A stretch of DNA of 64,000 bases from Montanilutibacter psychrotolerans (GCF_003719825.1 NZ_RIBS01000001.1:434001-498000), one strand, 5' to 3'. Positions 30,670 to 40,607 are shown, numbered from the stretch's first letter. Translations and numbers: made by a program. The notes: a model not told the origin generated them from the letters alone.

Positions 30670-30714
30670 CCCCGAGGCTTCCGCATCCCGCTGGCGCCCT
30701 CGTGGCGCCTTTTT
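30670..30714 (+). terminator. Attenuator: antiterminator arm plus intrinsic terminator before thrS
   Basis: The terminator stem is GGCGCC 30693-30698 paired with GGCGCC 30704-30709 across a five-base loop, then five T (30710-30714). A competing pairing joins CCCCGAGG 30670-30677 to CCTCGTGG 30698-30705 with seven of eight pairs, using both arms of the terminator. The leader peptide stop (30663-30665) is close enough that a terminating ribosome would cover the antiterminator arm. This is the classical attenuator geometry. Confidence 0.65.
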
Positions 30715-30807
30715 GTTGTCCTTCGGCTCCTGGGAGCGGTTCGCGCCGCTGCAGGCGAACCGGTTCGCGGCTGACGCCGTTCACAAACGTCCAGAAAACC
30801 CAGACCC

Positions 30808-32709
30808 ATGATTGCAATCACGCTACCCGACGGCAGCCGCCGTGAGTTCGACAACCCCGTGACCGTGGCCGAGATCGCCATGTCGATCGGTGCGGGCCTG
30901 GCCAAGGCCGCGCTGGCTGGCAAGGTCGACGGCACTCTGGTCGATGCCAGCTATCGCATCGACGGCGACGCCTCGCTGGAGATCGTCACCGACAAGCACC
31001 CCGATGCGCTCGAGGTGCTGCGTCACTCCACCGCCCACCTGCTGGCCCAGGCCGTGCAGCGCCTGTTTCCGGGCGCACAGGTCACCATCGGCCCGGTCAT
31101 CGACAACGGCTTCTATTACGACTTCGCCTACGAGCGCCAGTTCACGCCCGAAGACCTGCCGGCCATCGAGGCCGAGATGCTCAAGATCGTCAAGGAAGCC
31201 TTGCCGGTCAGCCGCAGCGTGAAATCGCGCGACGACGCCGTGGCGTTTTTCCAGGGCATCGGCGAGGCCTACAAGGCCGAGATCATCGCCTCGATCCCCG
31301 CGGCCGAGGACCTGTCGCTGTACAGCCAGGGCGAGTTCACCGACCTGTGCCGCGGCCCGCATGTGCCGGCGACCGACAAGCTGCGCGCGTTCAAGTTGAT
31401 GAAGGTGGCCGGTGCCTATTGGCGCGGCGACAGCAACAACCAGATGCTGAGCCGCATCTACGGAACGGCCTGGCTCAACGACAAGGACCTCAAGGCCTAC
31501 CTGACCCAGCTCGAAGAGGCCGAGAAGCGCGACCACCGCAAGATCGCGCGCCAGCAGGACCTGTTCCACCTGCAGGAGGAAGCACCGGGCCTGATCTTCT
31601 GGCATCCCAAGGGTTGGTCGATCTGGCAGGTCGTCGAGCAGTACATGCGCCGCGTCTACCGCGACAGCGGCTACCAGGAAGTGCGCTGCCCGCAGATCCT
31701 GGACGTGTCGCTGTGGCAGAAGTCCGGCCACTGGGACAACTACCAGGAGAACATGTTCTTCACCGAGTCGGAAAAGCGCACCTACGCGCTCAAGCCGATG
31801 AACTGCCCGGGCCACGTGCAGGTCTTCAACCACGGCCTGCACAGCTACCGTGACCTGCCGATCCGCTACGGCGAGTTCGGTGCCTGCCACCGCAACGAGC
31901 CCTCCGGCGCGCTGCACGGCATCCTGCGTGTGCGCGGATTCACCCAGGACGACGGGCACATCTTCTGCACCGAGAACCAGATCGAGGCCGAGGTCAGCGC
32001 GTTCCACCAGCAGGCGCTCGATGTCTACGGCGCGTTCGGCTTCGGCGACATCCAGATCAAGATCGCGCTGCGCCCGGACAAGCGCCTGGGCGACGACTCC
32101 ACCTGGGACAAGGCGGAGGACGCCCTGCGTTCGGCGCTTCGTTCGGCCGGCGTGGAATGGGAAGAGCTGCCGGGCGAGGGCGCGTTCTACGGACCGAAGA
32201 TCGAGTACCACCTCAAGGACGCAATCGGCCGCACCTGGCAGCTGGGCACGATGCAGGTCGACTTCATGATGCCCGGCCGCCTGGGCGCCGAGTACGTCGA
32301 CGAGAGCAGCCAGCGCCGCCACCCGGTCATGCTGCACCGGGCCATCGTGGGCTCGATGGAACGCTTCATCGGCATCCTGATCGAGCACCATGCCGGGCAG
32401 TTCCCGGCCTGGTTGGCTCCCGTGCAGGCAGTGGTGATGAACATCACCGACGCGCAGGGCGACTACGTCGAGGAAACGCGGAAATCCCTTGCAAATCAAG
32501 GATTCCGCGTCCAGGCCGATTTGCGGAACGAAAAGATCGGCTATAAGATTCGCGAGCACACGCTGCAGCGCGTGCCGTACCTGCTGGTGGTTGGTGACCG
32601 CGAGAAGGAAAACGGCATGGTCGCGGTGCGCACGCGAGGAGGGGAGGATTTGGGGTCGATGACCGTCTCCGAGTTCACCTCGCGTTTGCGCAACGAGGGC
32701 GTCCAGTAA
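30808..32709 (+). CDS. thrS: Threonyl-tRNA synthetase
   Basis: This 633-aa class II synthetase charges tRNA-Thr in the cytosol. It has an N-terminal TGS domain (residues 1-62), then the editing domain with [11 protein letters not shown] (zinc-site His region) and a conserved Cys in LCRGPHVP. The catalytic core carries class II motifs, including [20 protein letters not shown] with the zinc-binding Cys and the motif-2 Arg in [13 protein letters not shown]-terminal anticodon-binding domain starts near residue 540. Length is normal (E. coli 642). ATG 30808 has a poor Shine-Dalgarno. Upstream lies a Thr attenuator, and it heads the infC-rpmI-rplT-pheST block as in most gammaproteobacteria. Confidence 0.97.
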   Translation: MIAITLPDGSRREFDNPVTVAEIAMSIGAGLAKAALAGKVDGTLVDASYRIDGDASLEIVTDKHPDALEVLRHSTAHLLAQAVQRLFPGAQVTIGPVIDNGFYYDFAYERQFTPEDLPAIEAEMLKIVKEALPVSRSVKSRDDAVAFFQGIGEAYKAEIIASIPAAEDLSLYSQGEFTDLCRGPHVPATDKLRAFKLMKVAGAYWRGDSNNQMLSRIYGTAWLNDKDLKAYLTQLEEAEKRDHRKIARQQDLFHLQEEAPGLIFWHPKGWSIWQVVEQYMRRVYRDSGYQEVRCPQILDVSLWQKSGHWDNYQENMFFTESEKRTYALKPMNCPGHVQVFNHGLHSYRDLPIRYGEFGACHRNEPSGALHGILRVRGFTQDDGHIFCTENQIEAEVSAFHQQALDVYGAFGFGDIQIKIALRPDKRLGDDSTWDKAEDALRSALRSAGVEWEELPGEGAFYGPKIEYHLKDAIGRTWQLGTMQVDFMMPGRLGAEYVDESSQRRHPVMLHRAIVGSMERFIGILIEHHAGQFPAWLAPVQAVVMNITDAQGDYVEETRKSLANQGFRVQADLRNEKIGYKIREHTLQRVPYLLVVGDREKENGMVAVRTRGGEDLGSMTVSEFTSRLRNEGVQ

Positions 32710-32731
32710 AGCCAGGCAGCGCACACAAGGC

Positions 32732-32755
32732 CCGGCCCCGTTAGCTCGGGGCCGG
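32732..32755 (+). promoter_or_regulatory. GC-rich hairpin between thrS and infC
   Basis: A perfect nine-base stem (CCGGCCCCG with CGGGGCCGG) encloses a six-base loop. No T run follows, so it is unlikely to terminate well. It ends two bases before an in-frame ATG that lacks a ribosome site and 25 bases before the AUC start of infC. It may be a processing or translational control element. Confidence 0.45.
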
Positions 32756-32780
32756 CATGTTCCATACCGGAGAATGCAAC

Positions 32781-33305
32781 ATCAGTACTCCCGAAAAGCC
32801 GAATCGAAAGAACAACGAAATCCGCGTGCCGCGAGTGCGCGTGATCGGCAGTGATGGCGAGATGATCGGCGTGTTGACGCGCGATGAGGCGTTGGCAATG
32901 GCCCAGGACGAGGGCATGGACCTCGTCGAGATCCAGCCCAACGCCGATCCGCCGGTCTGCCGCATCATGGACTTCGGCAAGTTCAAGTTCGATGCCCAGA
33001 AGAAGGCCAACGCGGCCAAGAAGAAGCAGAAGCAGGTCGAGATCAAGGAACTCAAGTTCCGCCCGGTCACCGACGAAGGCGACTACCAGATCAAGCTGCG
33101 CAACATGCGCCGCTTCCTGGAAGAGGGTGACAAGGTCAAGGTCAACATCCGCTTCCGTGGCCGCGAGATGAGCCACCAGGAGCTTGGCCGACAGATGGCG
33201 GCACGCATCGAGGCCGACCTGGGCGAGGACATCGTCATCGAGTCGCGCCCGCGCCTGGAAGGGCGGCAGATGGTCATGATGATCGCGCCGAAGAAGAAGA
33301 CCTGA
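32781..33305 (+). CDS. infC: Translation initiation factor IF-3 (AUC start)
   Basis: This 174-aa protein prevents premature subunit joining and checks the start codon on the 30S subunit. The N-terminal domain begins [16 protein letters not shown]. The linker contains [15 protein letters not shown] and the C-terminal domain ends [15 protein letters not shown], all standard for IF-3. The start is taken as ATC 32781, because GGAG lies eight bases upstream and the product then begins like other IF-3s. The in-frame ATG at 32757 follows a hairpin without a ribosome site. Near-universal non-AUG starts in infC permit autoregulation, since IF-3 discriminates against them. A strong terminator follows. 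Confidence 0.95.
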   Translation: MSTPEKPNRKNNEIRVPRVRVIGSDGEMIGVLTRDEALAMAQDEGMDLVEIQPNADPPVCRIMDFGKFKFDAQKKANAAKKKQKQVEIKELKFRPVTDEGDYQIKLRNMRRFLEEGDKVKVNIRFRGREMSHQELGRQMAARIEADLGEDIVIESRPRLEGRQMVMMIAPKKKT

Positions 33306-33317
33306 ACAAGGCCAGGA

Positions 33318-33341
33318 AGGACCGCTTCGGCGGTCCTTTTT
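33318..33341 (+). terminator. Intrinsic terminator after infC
   Basis: Stem AGGACCGC / GCGGTCCT (eight pairs) closes a UUCG tetraloop and runs into five T (33337-33341). It separates thrS-infC from rpmI-rplT, which has its own promoter. Confidence 0.85.
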
Positions 33342-33487
33342 GCTGGCGCCGGTTGGCCATGGGTCCCGGGGCCTCGTCAGTCGCCGCTTCGCTCCCGTCA
33401 TTGCCGGGGCGAAGCGTGTGCCGGTCCATGCGGCTGGCGGCCGCGGCGGGCAGGGTGGTCGAGAGATCCGCCCGTTAAGGCGCTGAT

Positions 33488-33516
33488 TTGCATGGACTTC
33501 CAAGTCCCGGCATAAT
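33488..33516 (+). promoter_or_regulatory. Promoter of rpmI-rplT
   Basis: TTGCAT at 33488-33493 and CATAAT at 33511-33516 have 17-base spacing. The predicted leader of about 150 bases begins with a CCCGG-UUCG-CCGGG hairpin (33523-33536). It could contain an L20-responsive element, but I could not identify one. Apart from this and the infC terminator, 33342-33672 holds no gene. Confidence 0.6.
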
Positions 33517-33672
33517 GCGCGGCCCGGTTCGCCGGGTCTGCAGCACGCAACATTCAGGACCGGTTGCTGATTCCGTTTGGGATCAATGACTTATAGCCGG
33601 CAAGGGCAGGACGGAAAGCGTGGCGCAAGCCACCGCCCAGGCCAGTGACATAACCCCGAAAGGACATTCGCA

Positions 33673-33870
33673 ATGCCCAAGATCAAGAGCAGCCGGGCGG
33701 CAGGCAAGCGCTTCCGCAAGACGGCCTCCGGCAAGTACAAGTGCGGCCACGCAAACCGTAGCCATATCCTCACCAAGAAGGCGACCAAGCGGAAGCGCAA
33801 CCTGCGACAGACGAACCACGTCCGCGCAGAAGACGCCGGCCGTATCGATCGCATGCTTCCCTACGCCTGA
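33673..33870 (+). CDS. rpmI: 50S ribosomal protein L35
   Basis: This 65-aa basic protein has the family's typical sequence ([20 protein letters not shown], then [16 protein letters not shown]). It is a late-assembling large-subunit protein. It starts at ATG 33673 after an AAAGGA and is followed twelve bases later by rplT, the conserved pair. Length is standard. Confidence 0.97.
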   Translation: MPKIKSSRAAGKRFRKTASGKYKCGHANRSHILTKKATKRKRNLRQTNHVRAEDAGRIDRMLPYA

Positions 33871-33882
33871 GGAGACTGACCC

Positions 33883-34242
33883 ATGGCACGAGTTAAACGT
33901 GGTGTGCAGGCGCGTCGTCGCCACAAGAAGATCCTCAAGCTGGCCAAGGGCTACTACCACGCCCGCCGCAAGGTCTTCCGCGTCGCCAAGCAGGCGGTCA
34001 CCAAGGCACTGCAGTACGCCTATATCGGCCGCAAGCAGAAGAAGCGCAATTTCCGTTCGCTGTGGATCACCCGCATCAACGCGGCTGCCCGCATCAACGG
34101 CATGAGCTACAGCCGCTTCATGAACGGCCTGCTCAAGGCCGGCATCACCCTCGACCGCAAGGTGCTGGCCGACATCGCCGTGCACGACGCGGCGGGTTTT
34201 GCCGCGCTGTCCGAGAAGGCGAAGAGCGCGCTCGCGGCGTAA
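33883..34242 (+). CDS. rplT: 50S ribosomal protein L20
   Basis: This 119-aa protein has the L20 sequence [20 protein letters not shown], with the conserved [20 protein letters not shown] region at about residues 52-71. It binds 23S rRNA early in assembly and in many bacteria represses its own operon. ATG 33883 follows GGAG. The gene is closely linked to rpmI and followed by a hairpin with a T run before pheS. Confidence 0.97.
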   Translation: MARVKRGVQARRRHKKILKLAKGYYHARRKVFRVAKQAVTKALQYAYIGRKQKKRNFRSLWITRINAAARINGMSYSRFMNGLLKAGITLDRKVLADIAVHDAAGFAALSEKAKSALAA

Positions 34243-34309
34243 GTTTTTCGACTGCCCGGCAGCCTGCCTCGCGCATGCTGCCATCGGCGTCGGACAACTA
34301 GGTACACGC

Positions 34310-34345
34310 ATGGGGAAGGGCGCAAGTCCTTCCCCATTGCTTTTT
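34310..34345 (+). terminator. Hairpin terminator between rplT and pheS
   Basis: A ten-base stem (ATGGGGAAGG with CCTTCCCCAT) has an eight-base loop and a T5 run at 34341-34345. It ends 44 bases before pheS. In enteric bacteria pheST is attenuated here, but I see no Phe-rich leader peptide, so partial termination is all that can be claimed. Confidence 0.7.
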
Positions 34346-34386
34346 CCGGCCTCCGGAAGCGGGGCCAGGTTCTCGAGGTTCGATAG

Positions 34387-35400
<1,014 letters not shown>

Positions 35401-35538
35401 GGCGAGATTCGGGGTGGGAAGTTCGGGGTCAGTTCCGCCCGATGCCCAACCCGAACGATCGGCAGGAGTCAGCCAGCTCAGGCCCCCGCCGGTGCTGGCC
35501 CCACCGAGTCCCGAACCCCCATTTCCGGCTTCGAATCC

Positions 35539-37926
35539 ATGAAATTCTCCGAAAACTGGCTGCGCCAGCATGTGCCGACCACCGCCAGCCGCGATGAACT
35601 CGTCGCGACCCTGACTGCCATCGGGCTTGAGGTCGAGGACGTGACGGCGCTGGGCGAATCGCTCGACGGTGTCGTGGTCGCGCACATCGTCAGCACCGAG
35701 AAGCACCCCGAGGCGGACCGCCTGCAGGTCTGTCAGGTCGACACGGGCAACGGCCTCGTGCAGATCGTCTGCGGAGCGCCCAATGCGCGCGCCGGGTTGA
35801 AGGCGCCGCTGGCACAGGTCGGCGCCGCATTGCCCGGCGGCATCGAGATCAAGGCCGCCAAGCTGCGCGGTGTCGAGTCGTTCGGCATGCTCTGCTCGGC
35901 CAAGGAATTGGGCGTCGATCCCGATGCCTCGGGCCTGCTGGAGTTGCCGGCCGATGCGCCGGTGGGCGCGGCGCTGGCCCAGTTCCTCGCGCTGCCTGAT
36001 GCCAGCATCGAGATCAAGCTGACCCCGAACCGCGCCGACTGTTTCGGCGTGCGCGGCATCGCCTTCGACGTCGCCGCCGCCTCCGGCAGCGAAGTTGCGG
36101 CCTTCGCCGCTGCGCCGGTCGCAGCCGCAATCGACGCCAGCGTGTCGGTGGAGCTCAACGCCGCCGGCGATGCGCCGCGTTATTGCGGGCGCGTGATCGA
36201 GGGCGTCGATGCCGCCGCGCCGACGCCGGTGTGGATGGCCGAGCGCCTGCGCCGCAGTGGCATTCGCCCACTGTCGTTGCTGGTCGACGTGACCCAGTAC
36301 GTGATGATCGAGCTCGGTCAGCCGATGCACGCGTTCGACCGTGACACCCTCACCGGGCCGATTGGCGTTCGTCGTGCACGCAAGGGCGAGGCCGTGACGC
36401 TGCTCGACGGGCGCGAAGCCGCGCTGGACGAACAGTTCCTCGCGATCACCGATGCCGATCGCGTGGTGGCGTTGGCCGGCGTCATGGGCGGCCTGAACAC
36501 GCGCGTCACCGAGACCACCCGCAACGTGTTCCTCGAGGCAGCGCACTTCGCGCCCGAGGCCATCATCGGGCGCGGCCGCAAGCTCGGCCTGCACACCGAT
36601 GCCGCCCACCGCTTCGAGCGCGGCGTCGATCCCGAGCTGCCACGCGTTGCGATCGAGTACGCCACGCAGCTGATCCTCGATGCCGCCGGCGGCAAACCCG
36701 GTCCGGTCGTCGAAGCCGCGCTGCCCGAGCACTTGCCGCAGCCCCAGCCGATCGTGCTGCGCCGCAATCGACTCGCACGGGTGCTTGGTCTGGCCGTCGC
36801 CGATGCCGAGGTCGAACGCATCCTGCGCGCCCTCGGTCTGGCGGTGTCCAGCACCGCGGAGGGCTGGAGCGTCACGCCACCCAGTCGCCGCTTCGATATC
36901 GCCATCGAGGAAGACCTGGTCGAAGAGGTCGCGCGCATCCACGGCTACGACCGCATTCCGACCACCTTGCCGGCCGGCGCCGCGCGCCTGGTCGCGCCGA
37001 GTGAGGGACGTGTGGACGCTGCCACCGTGCGTCGCCAGCTTGCCGCGCGCGATTACCTGGAAGCCATCAACTACGCCTTCGTCGACGCCCACCTGCTGCA
37101 GCAGTGGGGTGTCACCGACGGCGCGGTGGCACTGGCCAACCCGCTGAGCACCGAGCTGGGCGTGATGCGCACCTCGTTGCTGCCCGGCCTGGTGGCGGCG
37201 CTGTCGCGCAATGCCGCGCGACAGCAGACGCGCGTGCGCCTGTTCGAGCTGGGCAACGTGTTCCACGCCGTCGCCGGCGATGCGCCGCTGCACACCTTGC
37301 GCGTCGCGGGCGTGGCCTGCGGCACGGCAGCCGCCGAACAATGGTCGCTGGACGGGCGCCCGGTCGGCTTCCACGACATCAAGGGCGACCTCGACAGCCT
37401 CGCCGCGCTTGCCGGTGCCCGTCTGGACTACCGACCGAGCCAGCCCGGCTGGGCCCATCCCGGCCGTTCGGCTGACGTCTGGCGCATCGCCGGCGATGGC
37501 AGCGAGGTGAGGCTGGGCTGGATCGGCCAGCTGCACCCGCGCCTCCAGCAGGCGCTGGGCCTGGATGTCGACGTGGTGGCGTTGGAGCTCGACCTCGACC
37601 CGCTGCTGGCGCGCGCGATCACGCGGGCCGGATCGCAGTCCAAGTACCCCTCGGTCCGACGCGACCTGGCGTTCGTGGTCGCCGAGACGGTGGCCTGGGG
37701 CGAGTTGGCTGCCAGCGTCCGGGGTGCCGCTGGGGCGTCGCTCAGGGACCTCGTGCTGTTCGACCGGTACCAGGGCAAGGGCGTCGAAACCGGCTTCAAG
37801 AGTCTGGCTATGGGCTTGATTCTGCAGGAAGAATCACGCACGCTCACAGATCGTGACGTGGACGCAGCAGTGACGGCGGTGATGGCCGCGTTGCAGCGCG
37901 ACCACGGCGCGGTGATTCGGGGCTAG
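35539..37926 (+). CDS. pheT: Phenylalanyl-tRNA synthetase beta subunit
   Basis: This 795-aa protein partners PheS and carries editing and tRNA-binding domains. The N-terminal MKFSENWLRQHVPT leads to an EMAP-like tRNA-binding domain (residues 40-150, HPEADRLQVCQVDTG). The B3/B4 editing region follows, then the B5 domain. The catalytic-like core includes EEDLVEEVARIHGYDRIP, and the C-terminal ferredoxin-like anticodon-binding domain begins SKYPSVRRDLAFVV. Length matches the family. The Shine-Dalgarno is weak. Confidence 0.97.
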   Translation: MKFSENWLRQHVPTTASRDELVATLTAIGLEVEDVTALGESLDGVVVAHIVSTEKHPEADRLQVCQVDTGNGLVQIVCGAPNARAGLKAPLAQVGAALPGGIEIKAAKLRGVESFGMLCSAKELGVDPDASGLLELPADAPVGAALAQFLALPDASIEIKLTPNRADCFGVRGIAFDVAAASGSEVAAFAAAPVAAAIDASVSVELNAAGDAPRYCGRVIEGVDAAAPTPVWMAERLRRSGIRPLSLLVDVTQYVMIELGQPMHAFDRDTLTGPIGVRRARKGEAVTLLDGREAALDEQFLAITDADRVVALAGVMGGLNTRVTETTRNVFLEAAHFAPEAIIGRGRKLGLHTDAAHRFERGVDPELPRVAIEYATQLILDAAGGKPGPVVEAALPEHLPQPQPIVLRRNRLARVLGLAVADAEVERILRALGLAVSSTAEGWSVTPPSRRFDIAIEEDLVEEVARIHGYDRIPTTLPAGAARLVAPSEGRVDAATVRRQLAARDYLEAINYAFVDAHLLQQWGVTDGAVALANPLSTELGVMRTSLLPGLVAALSRNAARQQTRVRLFELGNVFHAVAGDAPLHTLRVAGVACGTAAAEQWSLDGRPVGFHDIKGDLDSLAALAGARLDYRPSQPGWAHPGRSADVWRIAGDGSEVRLGWIGQLHPRLQQALGLDVDVVALELDLDPLLARAITRAGSQSKYPSVRRDLAFVVAETVAWGELAASVRGAAGASLRDLVLFDRYQGKGVETGFKSLAMGLILQEESRTLTDRDVDAAVTAVMAALQRDHGAVIRG

Positions 37927-37992
37927 GCGCGTGCGTCGAGCTCCGGCCATCCGTGGCCGCACTTTTCCAAGGGTTTCCACAGGGGGAAACGG

Positions 37993-38292
37993 ATGGCACT
38001 GACCAAGGCTGAAATGGCCGAACGTTTGTTCGATGAGGTCGGCCTCAACAAGCGCGAAGCGAAGGAATTCGTCGATTCGTTCTTCGACGCCCTGCGCGAA
38101 GCGCTCGAGCACGGCCGGCAGGTAAAGCTGTCGGGCTTCGGCAATTTCGACCTGCGCCGCAAGAACCAGCGGCCGGGCCGCAACCCGAAGACCGGCGAGG
38201 AAATTCCGATCTCGGCGCGGACGGTCGTGACCTTCCGCCCGGGCCAAAAGCTCAAGGAGCGCGTGGAAGCCTATGCTGGATCCGGGCAGTAA
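37993..38292 (+). CDS. ihfA: Integration host factor alpha subunit
   Basis: This 99-aa DNA-bending protein pairs with IHF-beta. It begins [20 protein letters not shown] and has the arm motif [20 protein letters not shown], with the intercalating Pro in RNPKTG. Order pheT-ihfA is conserved. Start ATG 37993 follows GGGGGAAACGG. The last 20 bases overlap the MerR gene in another frame, suggesting coupled translation. Confidence 0.96.
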   Translation: MALTKAEMAERLFDEVGLNKREAKEFVDSFFDALREALEHGRQVKLSGFGNFDLRRKNQRPGRNPKTGEEIPISARTVVTFRPGQKLKERVEAYAGSGQ

Positions 38293-38629
38293 CCGCGAAC
38301 TTCCGCCGATCCCGGCGAAGCGTTACTTCACCATCGGTGAGGTCAGCGAGCTGTGCGACGTCAAGCCGCACGTGTTGCGTTACTGGGAGACCGAGTTTCC
38401 CTCGTTGAACCCGGTCAAGCGCCGCGGCAACCGTCGCTACTACCAGCGCCACGAAGTGCTGATGGTGCGGCAGATCCGCGGCTTGCTGTACGAGCAGGGC
38501 TACACCATCGGCGGCGCTCGACTGCGCCTGGAAGGCGAAGCAGGTCGCGACGAATCGGCGCTGAGCTCGCAGATCATCCGCCAGGTGCGGATGGAGCTGG
38601 AAGAAGTACTGCAGCTGCTGCGTCGCTGA
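38273..38629 (+). CDS. MerR-family transcriptional regulator
   Basis: This 118-aa protein has an N-terminal winged helix-turn-helix ([40 protein letters not shown]) and a C-terminal helix. It has no metal-binding Cys motif, so the ligand is unknown. Such a small MerR gene overlapping ihfA is a constant feature of gammaproteobacterial pheST-ihfA loci, and its target is generally not defined. It is the last gene of the block before tRNA-Pro. Confidence 0.92.
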   Translation: MLDPGSNRELPPIPAKRYFTIGEVSELCDVKPHVLRYWETEFPSLNPVKRRGNRRYYQRHEVLMVRQIRGLLYEQGYTIGGARLRLEGEAGRDESALSSQIIRQVRMELEEVLQLLRR

Positions 38630-38633
38630 GCCC

Positions 38634-38727
38634 GCGTCGCCAAGCCCGGGACGTTGCCGGCGTCGTCAAGCCAGTGTCGCCAAGCCACTTCACTAAGCCA
38701 GCGTCACTGGGCCAATGTGGCTAAGCA
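38634..38727 (+). repeat. Degenerate short tandem repeat after the MerR gene
   Basis: Units of about 14 bases resembling GTCGCCAAGCCA recur six to seven times with substitutions (GTCGTCAAGCCA, TTCACTAAGCCA, GTCACTGGGCCA, GTGGCTAAGCAA). No coding function is visible. A seven-base hairpin (38747-38764) follows. The rest of 38728-38890 shows nothing convincing. Confidence 0.45.
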
Positions 38728-38891
38728 AGTAGCGTCGATGCCGGCACTGCACCTTGCGGTGCAGTAGGCAGTGTGGTGCAGCAGGTCGTCTGGTGACGCA
38801 GGGCTCACACACACCGGGCTTACTTGGCCAGGTCGTCCAGCCCGTTCGCTCAACCAATTCGCTTCGACGTCGCAATCAATGCGCGCAAGGT

Positions 38892-38919
38892 GGTTGGGAT
38901 CACCGAAACTCAGGCTATA
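38892..38919 (+). promoter_or_regulatory. Candidate promoter of tRNA-Pro
   Basis: TTGGGA at 38892-38897 and TATACT at 38914-38919 are spaced by 16 bases. The predicted start is about 48 bases upstream of the mature tRNA, leaving a GC-rich leader with a short hairpin. Confidence 0.5.
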
Positions 38920-38973
38920 CTTGCCGCCCGCTTCACAGCGGGGCCGCCGGAATGGCGGGCAATCGCAACACGT

Positions 38974-39050
38974 CGGGGCGTAGCGCAGCCTGGTAGCGCA
39001 TCTGCCTGGGGGGCAGAGGGTCGTCGGTTCAAATCCGGCCGTCCCGACCA
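38974..39050 (+). tRNA. tRNA-Pro (anticodon GGG)
   Basis: The 77-base gene includes an encoded CCA. The acceptor stem CGGGGCG pairs with CGTCCCG (one G-U). The anticodon stem TCTGC/GCAGA encloses the loop CTGGGGG, with GGG at 39008-39010. The T arm has GGTTCAAATCC. Parts of this gene recur as relics near 41.95 and 48.73 kb, so it has probably served as an insertion site. Confidence 0.96.
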
Positions 39051-39068
39051 TTGCGATCAACGAGTTAA

Positions 39069-39091
39069 GTGACGGTGTGTCGGCCCGTCAC
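39069..39091 (+). terminator. Hairpin downstream of tRNA-Pro
   Basis: GTGACGG 39069-39075 pairs with CCGTCAC 39085-39091. There is only a pyrimidine-rich tail with no solid T run. The same stem with a different loop follows the tRNA relic at 42015-42037, so it was duplicated together with the tRNA end. Confidence 0.6.
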
Positions 39092-39154
39092 TCACCCTAT
39101 TCCTTCTATTCCTTCGTCGTCTTGGTCCCCTGGTCAGGGTGGGCTATGTTGCGT

Positions 39155-39174
39155 GCTCAATTCAGGCGTTAGGC
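39155..39174 (+). repeat. Half attC-like site (right end with GTTAGGC core)
   Basis: The sequence GCTCAATTCAGGCGTTAGGC matches the right arm of the full site at 43091-43150, with the integron core GTTAGGC at 39168-39174. The left arm is absent. It could be a truncated cassette end or the right part of an attI-type site. Confidence 0.5.
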
Positions 39175-39186
39175 ACCACACCACGC

Positions 39187-39516
39187 ATGCAACTCAACGT
39201 TGGGAAGGTCAGCCAAATGGCGAGTGGCGGCAGCCATGTCGTCATCTGTGAGGCGGACCTCGAGTTGCTTCGTGAGCCGCACACCGTCGTGGAGGTGGAT
39301 CGGGTTCAGCCGCCTGATTCCGATCCGGAGCTGATCGAGATGGCTCGCTTGGCCATTCTTCGGGGGGCGGAGCACGTTCTGGGACCGCGCGGTCAGGGGG
39401 CAACCATCAAAGTTCGTCGATTGGTAATCAACCCGATTGACTTCAAACCCGACCGCTTCATGGCATTCACCGCCGAAGAACTTGAGCGCCATTCTTCGCA
39501 TGTACCACCGCTGTAG
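39187..39516 (+). CDS. Hypothetical cassette-like protein
   Basis: This 109-aa soluble, acidic protein of unknown family has no membrane segment. It contains REPHTVVEVDRVQPPDSDPE and ends FMAFTAEELERHSSHVPPL. ATG 39187 lies 13 bases after the half attC core; the frame opens further upstream at GTG 39139 but that crosses the core. Position between attC-like sites suggests an integron cassette gene. A minus-strand frame also exists across it and cannot be fully excluded. Confidence 0.5.
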   Translation: MQLNVGKVSQMASGGSHVVICEADLELLREPHTVVEVDRVQPPDSDPELIEMARLAILRGAEHVLGPRGQGATIKVRRLVINPIDFKPDRFMAFTAEELERHSSHVPPL

Positions 39517-39749
39517 CGATGGAATCATGTAGGTGAGTTGGATGGCGTACAGCGGTCTGGAGGGCTTCTGGAAGAAGCAGTCCGGGCACGCCCATGGCGT
39601 CGTCCGGTGAGGACGTAAGAGGCATCGCCTCGGGGCGCCCGTACGCACGTCGGTATCGGCTCACGCGGCTAAGGGCGTGCCGCGCGTGAGCCCATGATTT
39701 CCTTATCTGGAATCCGCCTTGACGGCGTTCCGGTGCTGCCTGAGCCCAG

Positions 39750-39974
39750 GTGGGCAGTTGCGCCAATTCTTCTTATTTGATTGGCGTACTGTTTGCCGTA
39801 CTGAGCACGTTCTTAGCTCAGTATCGAGAGATCAAGCGCCGGGACGAGGCGGAGAAAAATGAGCCTCCACCGCAATTCAGAGTCCTTCTGTGGAGCTGGG
39901 TCTGGAACTGGTTAGGCCTGGCTGCTTTCGTTCTGGCGTCGGTCTTCTGTCTTTGTTTTATTGCCAACACATAG
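39750..39974 (+). CDS. Small two-helix membrane protein, cassette-like
   Basis: This 74-aa protein starts at GTG 39750 (TTG 39777 is an alternative start). Two hydrophobic helices (SYLIGVLFAVLSTFLAQY and WNWLGLAAFVLASVFCLCFI) flank a charged EIKRRDEAEKNEP loop. Its stop abuts the 60-bp attC-like site, the usual layout of an integron cassette. Base composition is poorer in GC than the core genes. Function is unknown. Confidence 0.55.
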   Translation: MGSCANSSYLIGVLFAVLSTFLAQYREIKRRDEAEKNEPPPQFRVLLWSWVWNWLGLAAFVLASVFCLCFIANT

Positions 39975-40034
39975 GACCAGCAATTCATTCAAACCGACGC
40001 TGCTTCCCGGCTCGCATCAACTCAGGTGTTTGAC
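39975..40034 (+). repeat. attC-like integron recombination site (degenerate)
   Basis: The site is 60 bases long, with the left arm motif CAATTCATTCAAACCGACG, a central GCTGCTTCCCGGC stem and a right arm ending CTCAGGTGTTTGAC. The core GTTTGAC departs from GTTRRRY at one base. Its length equals that of the better site at 43091-43150. Confidence 0.65.
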
Positions 40035-40046
40035 CTTGGGACCAAC

Positions 40047-40424
40047 ATGCCCGCAGAAGCCGCAGCAACTGCACTGAGCATTCCGACGATTGTTTGGCCG
40101 GGGGTTGTCGCGTCTTTCATCGCTCTGGCTGGTGTTGTTCTATCAAATCGGAGCAGCCTAAACTGATTGAATGAACAGCTGCGGCACGATTCTGGCGAGA
40201 AACACAGGGATCGCATCTCGGAGTTAAGGAAGGAAGTTCATCTCGAACTCCGCACGCAAATGACATTAGCCGGTGCCCGCCTAGACGCAATGGAGGGGCT
40301 GGTATGGCGTTCGTTGCTGATGAATTGGGAGGAGTCGAAGAAGTCTCTGAAGGTCGGCCGGTGCAAAACGGCTCGCTTATTAAGGTCTACTATTCATCTG
40401 AATAAGGGCAGTAACTGCGGATAA
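40047..40424 (+). pseudogene. Cassette ORF interrupted by an in-frame TGA
   Basis: From ATG 40047 the frame encodes a 39-aa piece with one membrane helix (IPTIVWPGVVASFIALAGVV, ending SNRSSLN), stops at TGA 40164-40166, and continues open in the same frame with NEQLRHDSGEKHRDRISELR to 40424. A hydrophobic N-terminus followed by a charged coiled segment looks like one original protein of about 125 residues. The simplest reading is a nonsense mutation after the cassette was acquired. The 3' end may also be degraded. Confidence 0.55.
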
Positions 40425-40607
40425 GGTTGTGATAGTCGATCAAGGCTGCGAGTTTTCGTGGAGACTGTGATTCAAGTCGCAACTCTCACTAGTTGCTGCC
40501 ACATCTTCACAATCCAGCTACGTTTCCCAACGTCAGCTGAAGGCGGGTCATGACTCCGGCAAAAAGGCGGCTATATTTCCGATACCCCCAGACGAAGGAG
40601 TATTGGA

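Noticed and set aside
32757-32780. ATG 32757 as infC start
   Set aside because: No Shine-Dalgarno, it follows directly on a stable hairpin, and the extra eight residues are not typical of IF-3; ATC 32781 has a good site.
39169-39648. Minus-strand ORF over the cassette-like gene at 39187
   Set aside because: It spans the half attC core and has a less natural composition; the plus-strand ORF fits the cassette orientation better, though neither is certain.
39657-39693. Strong hairpin (GGCTCACGC paired with GCGTGAGCC) as a terminator or IS end
   Set aside because: No T run and no matching partner repeat were found; it was not listed as a feature.
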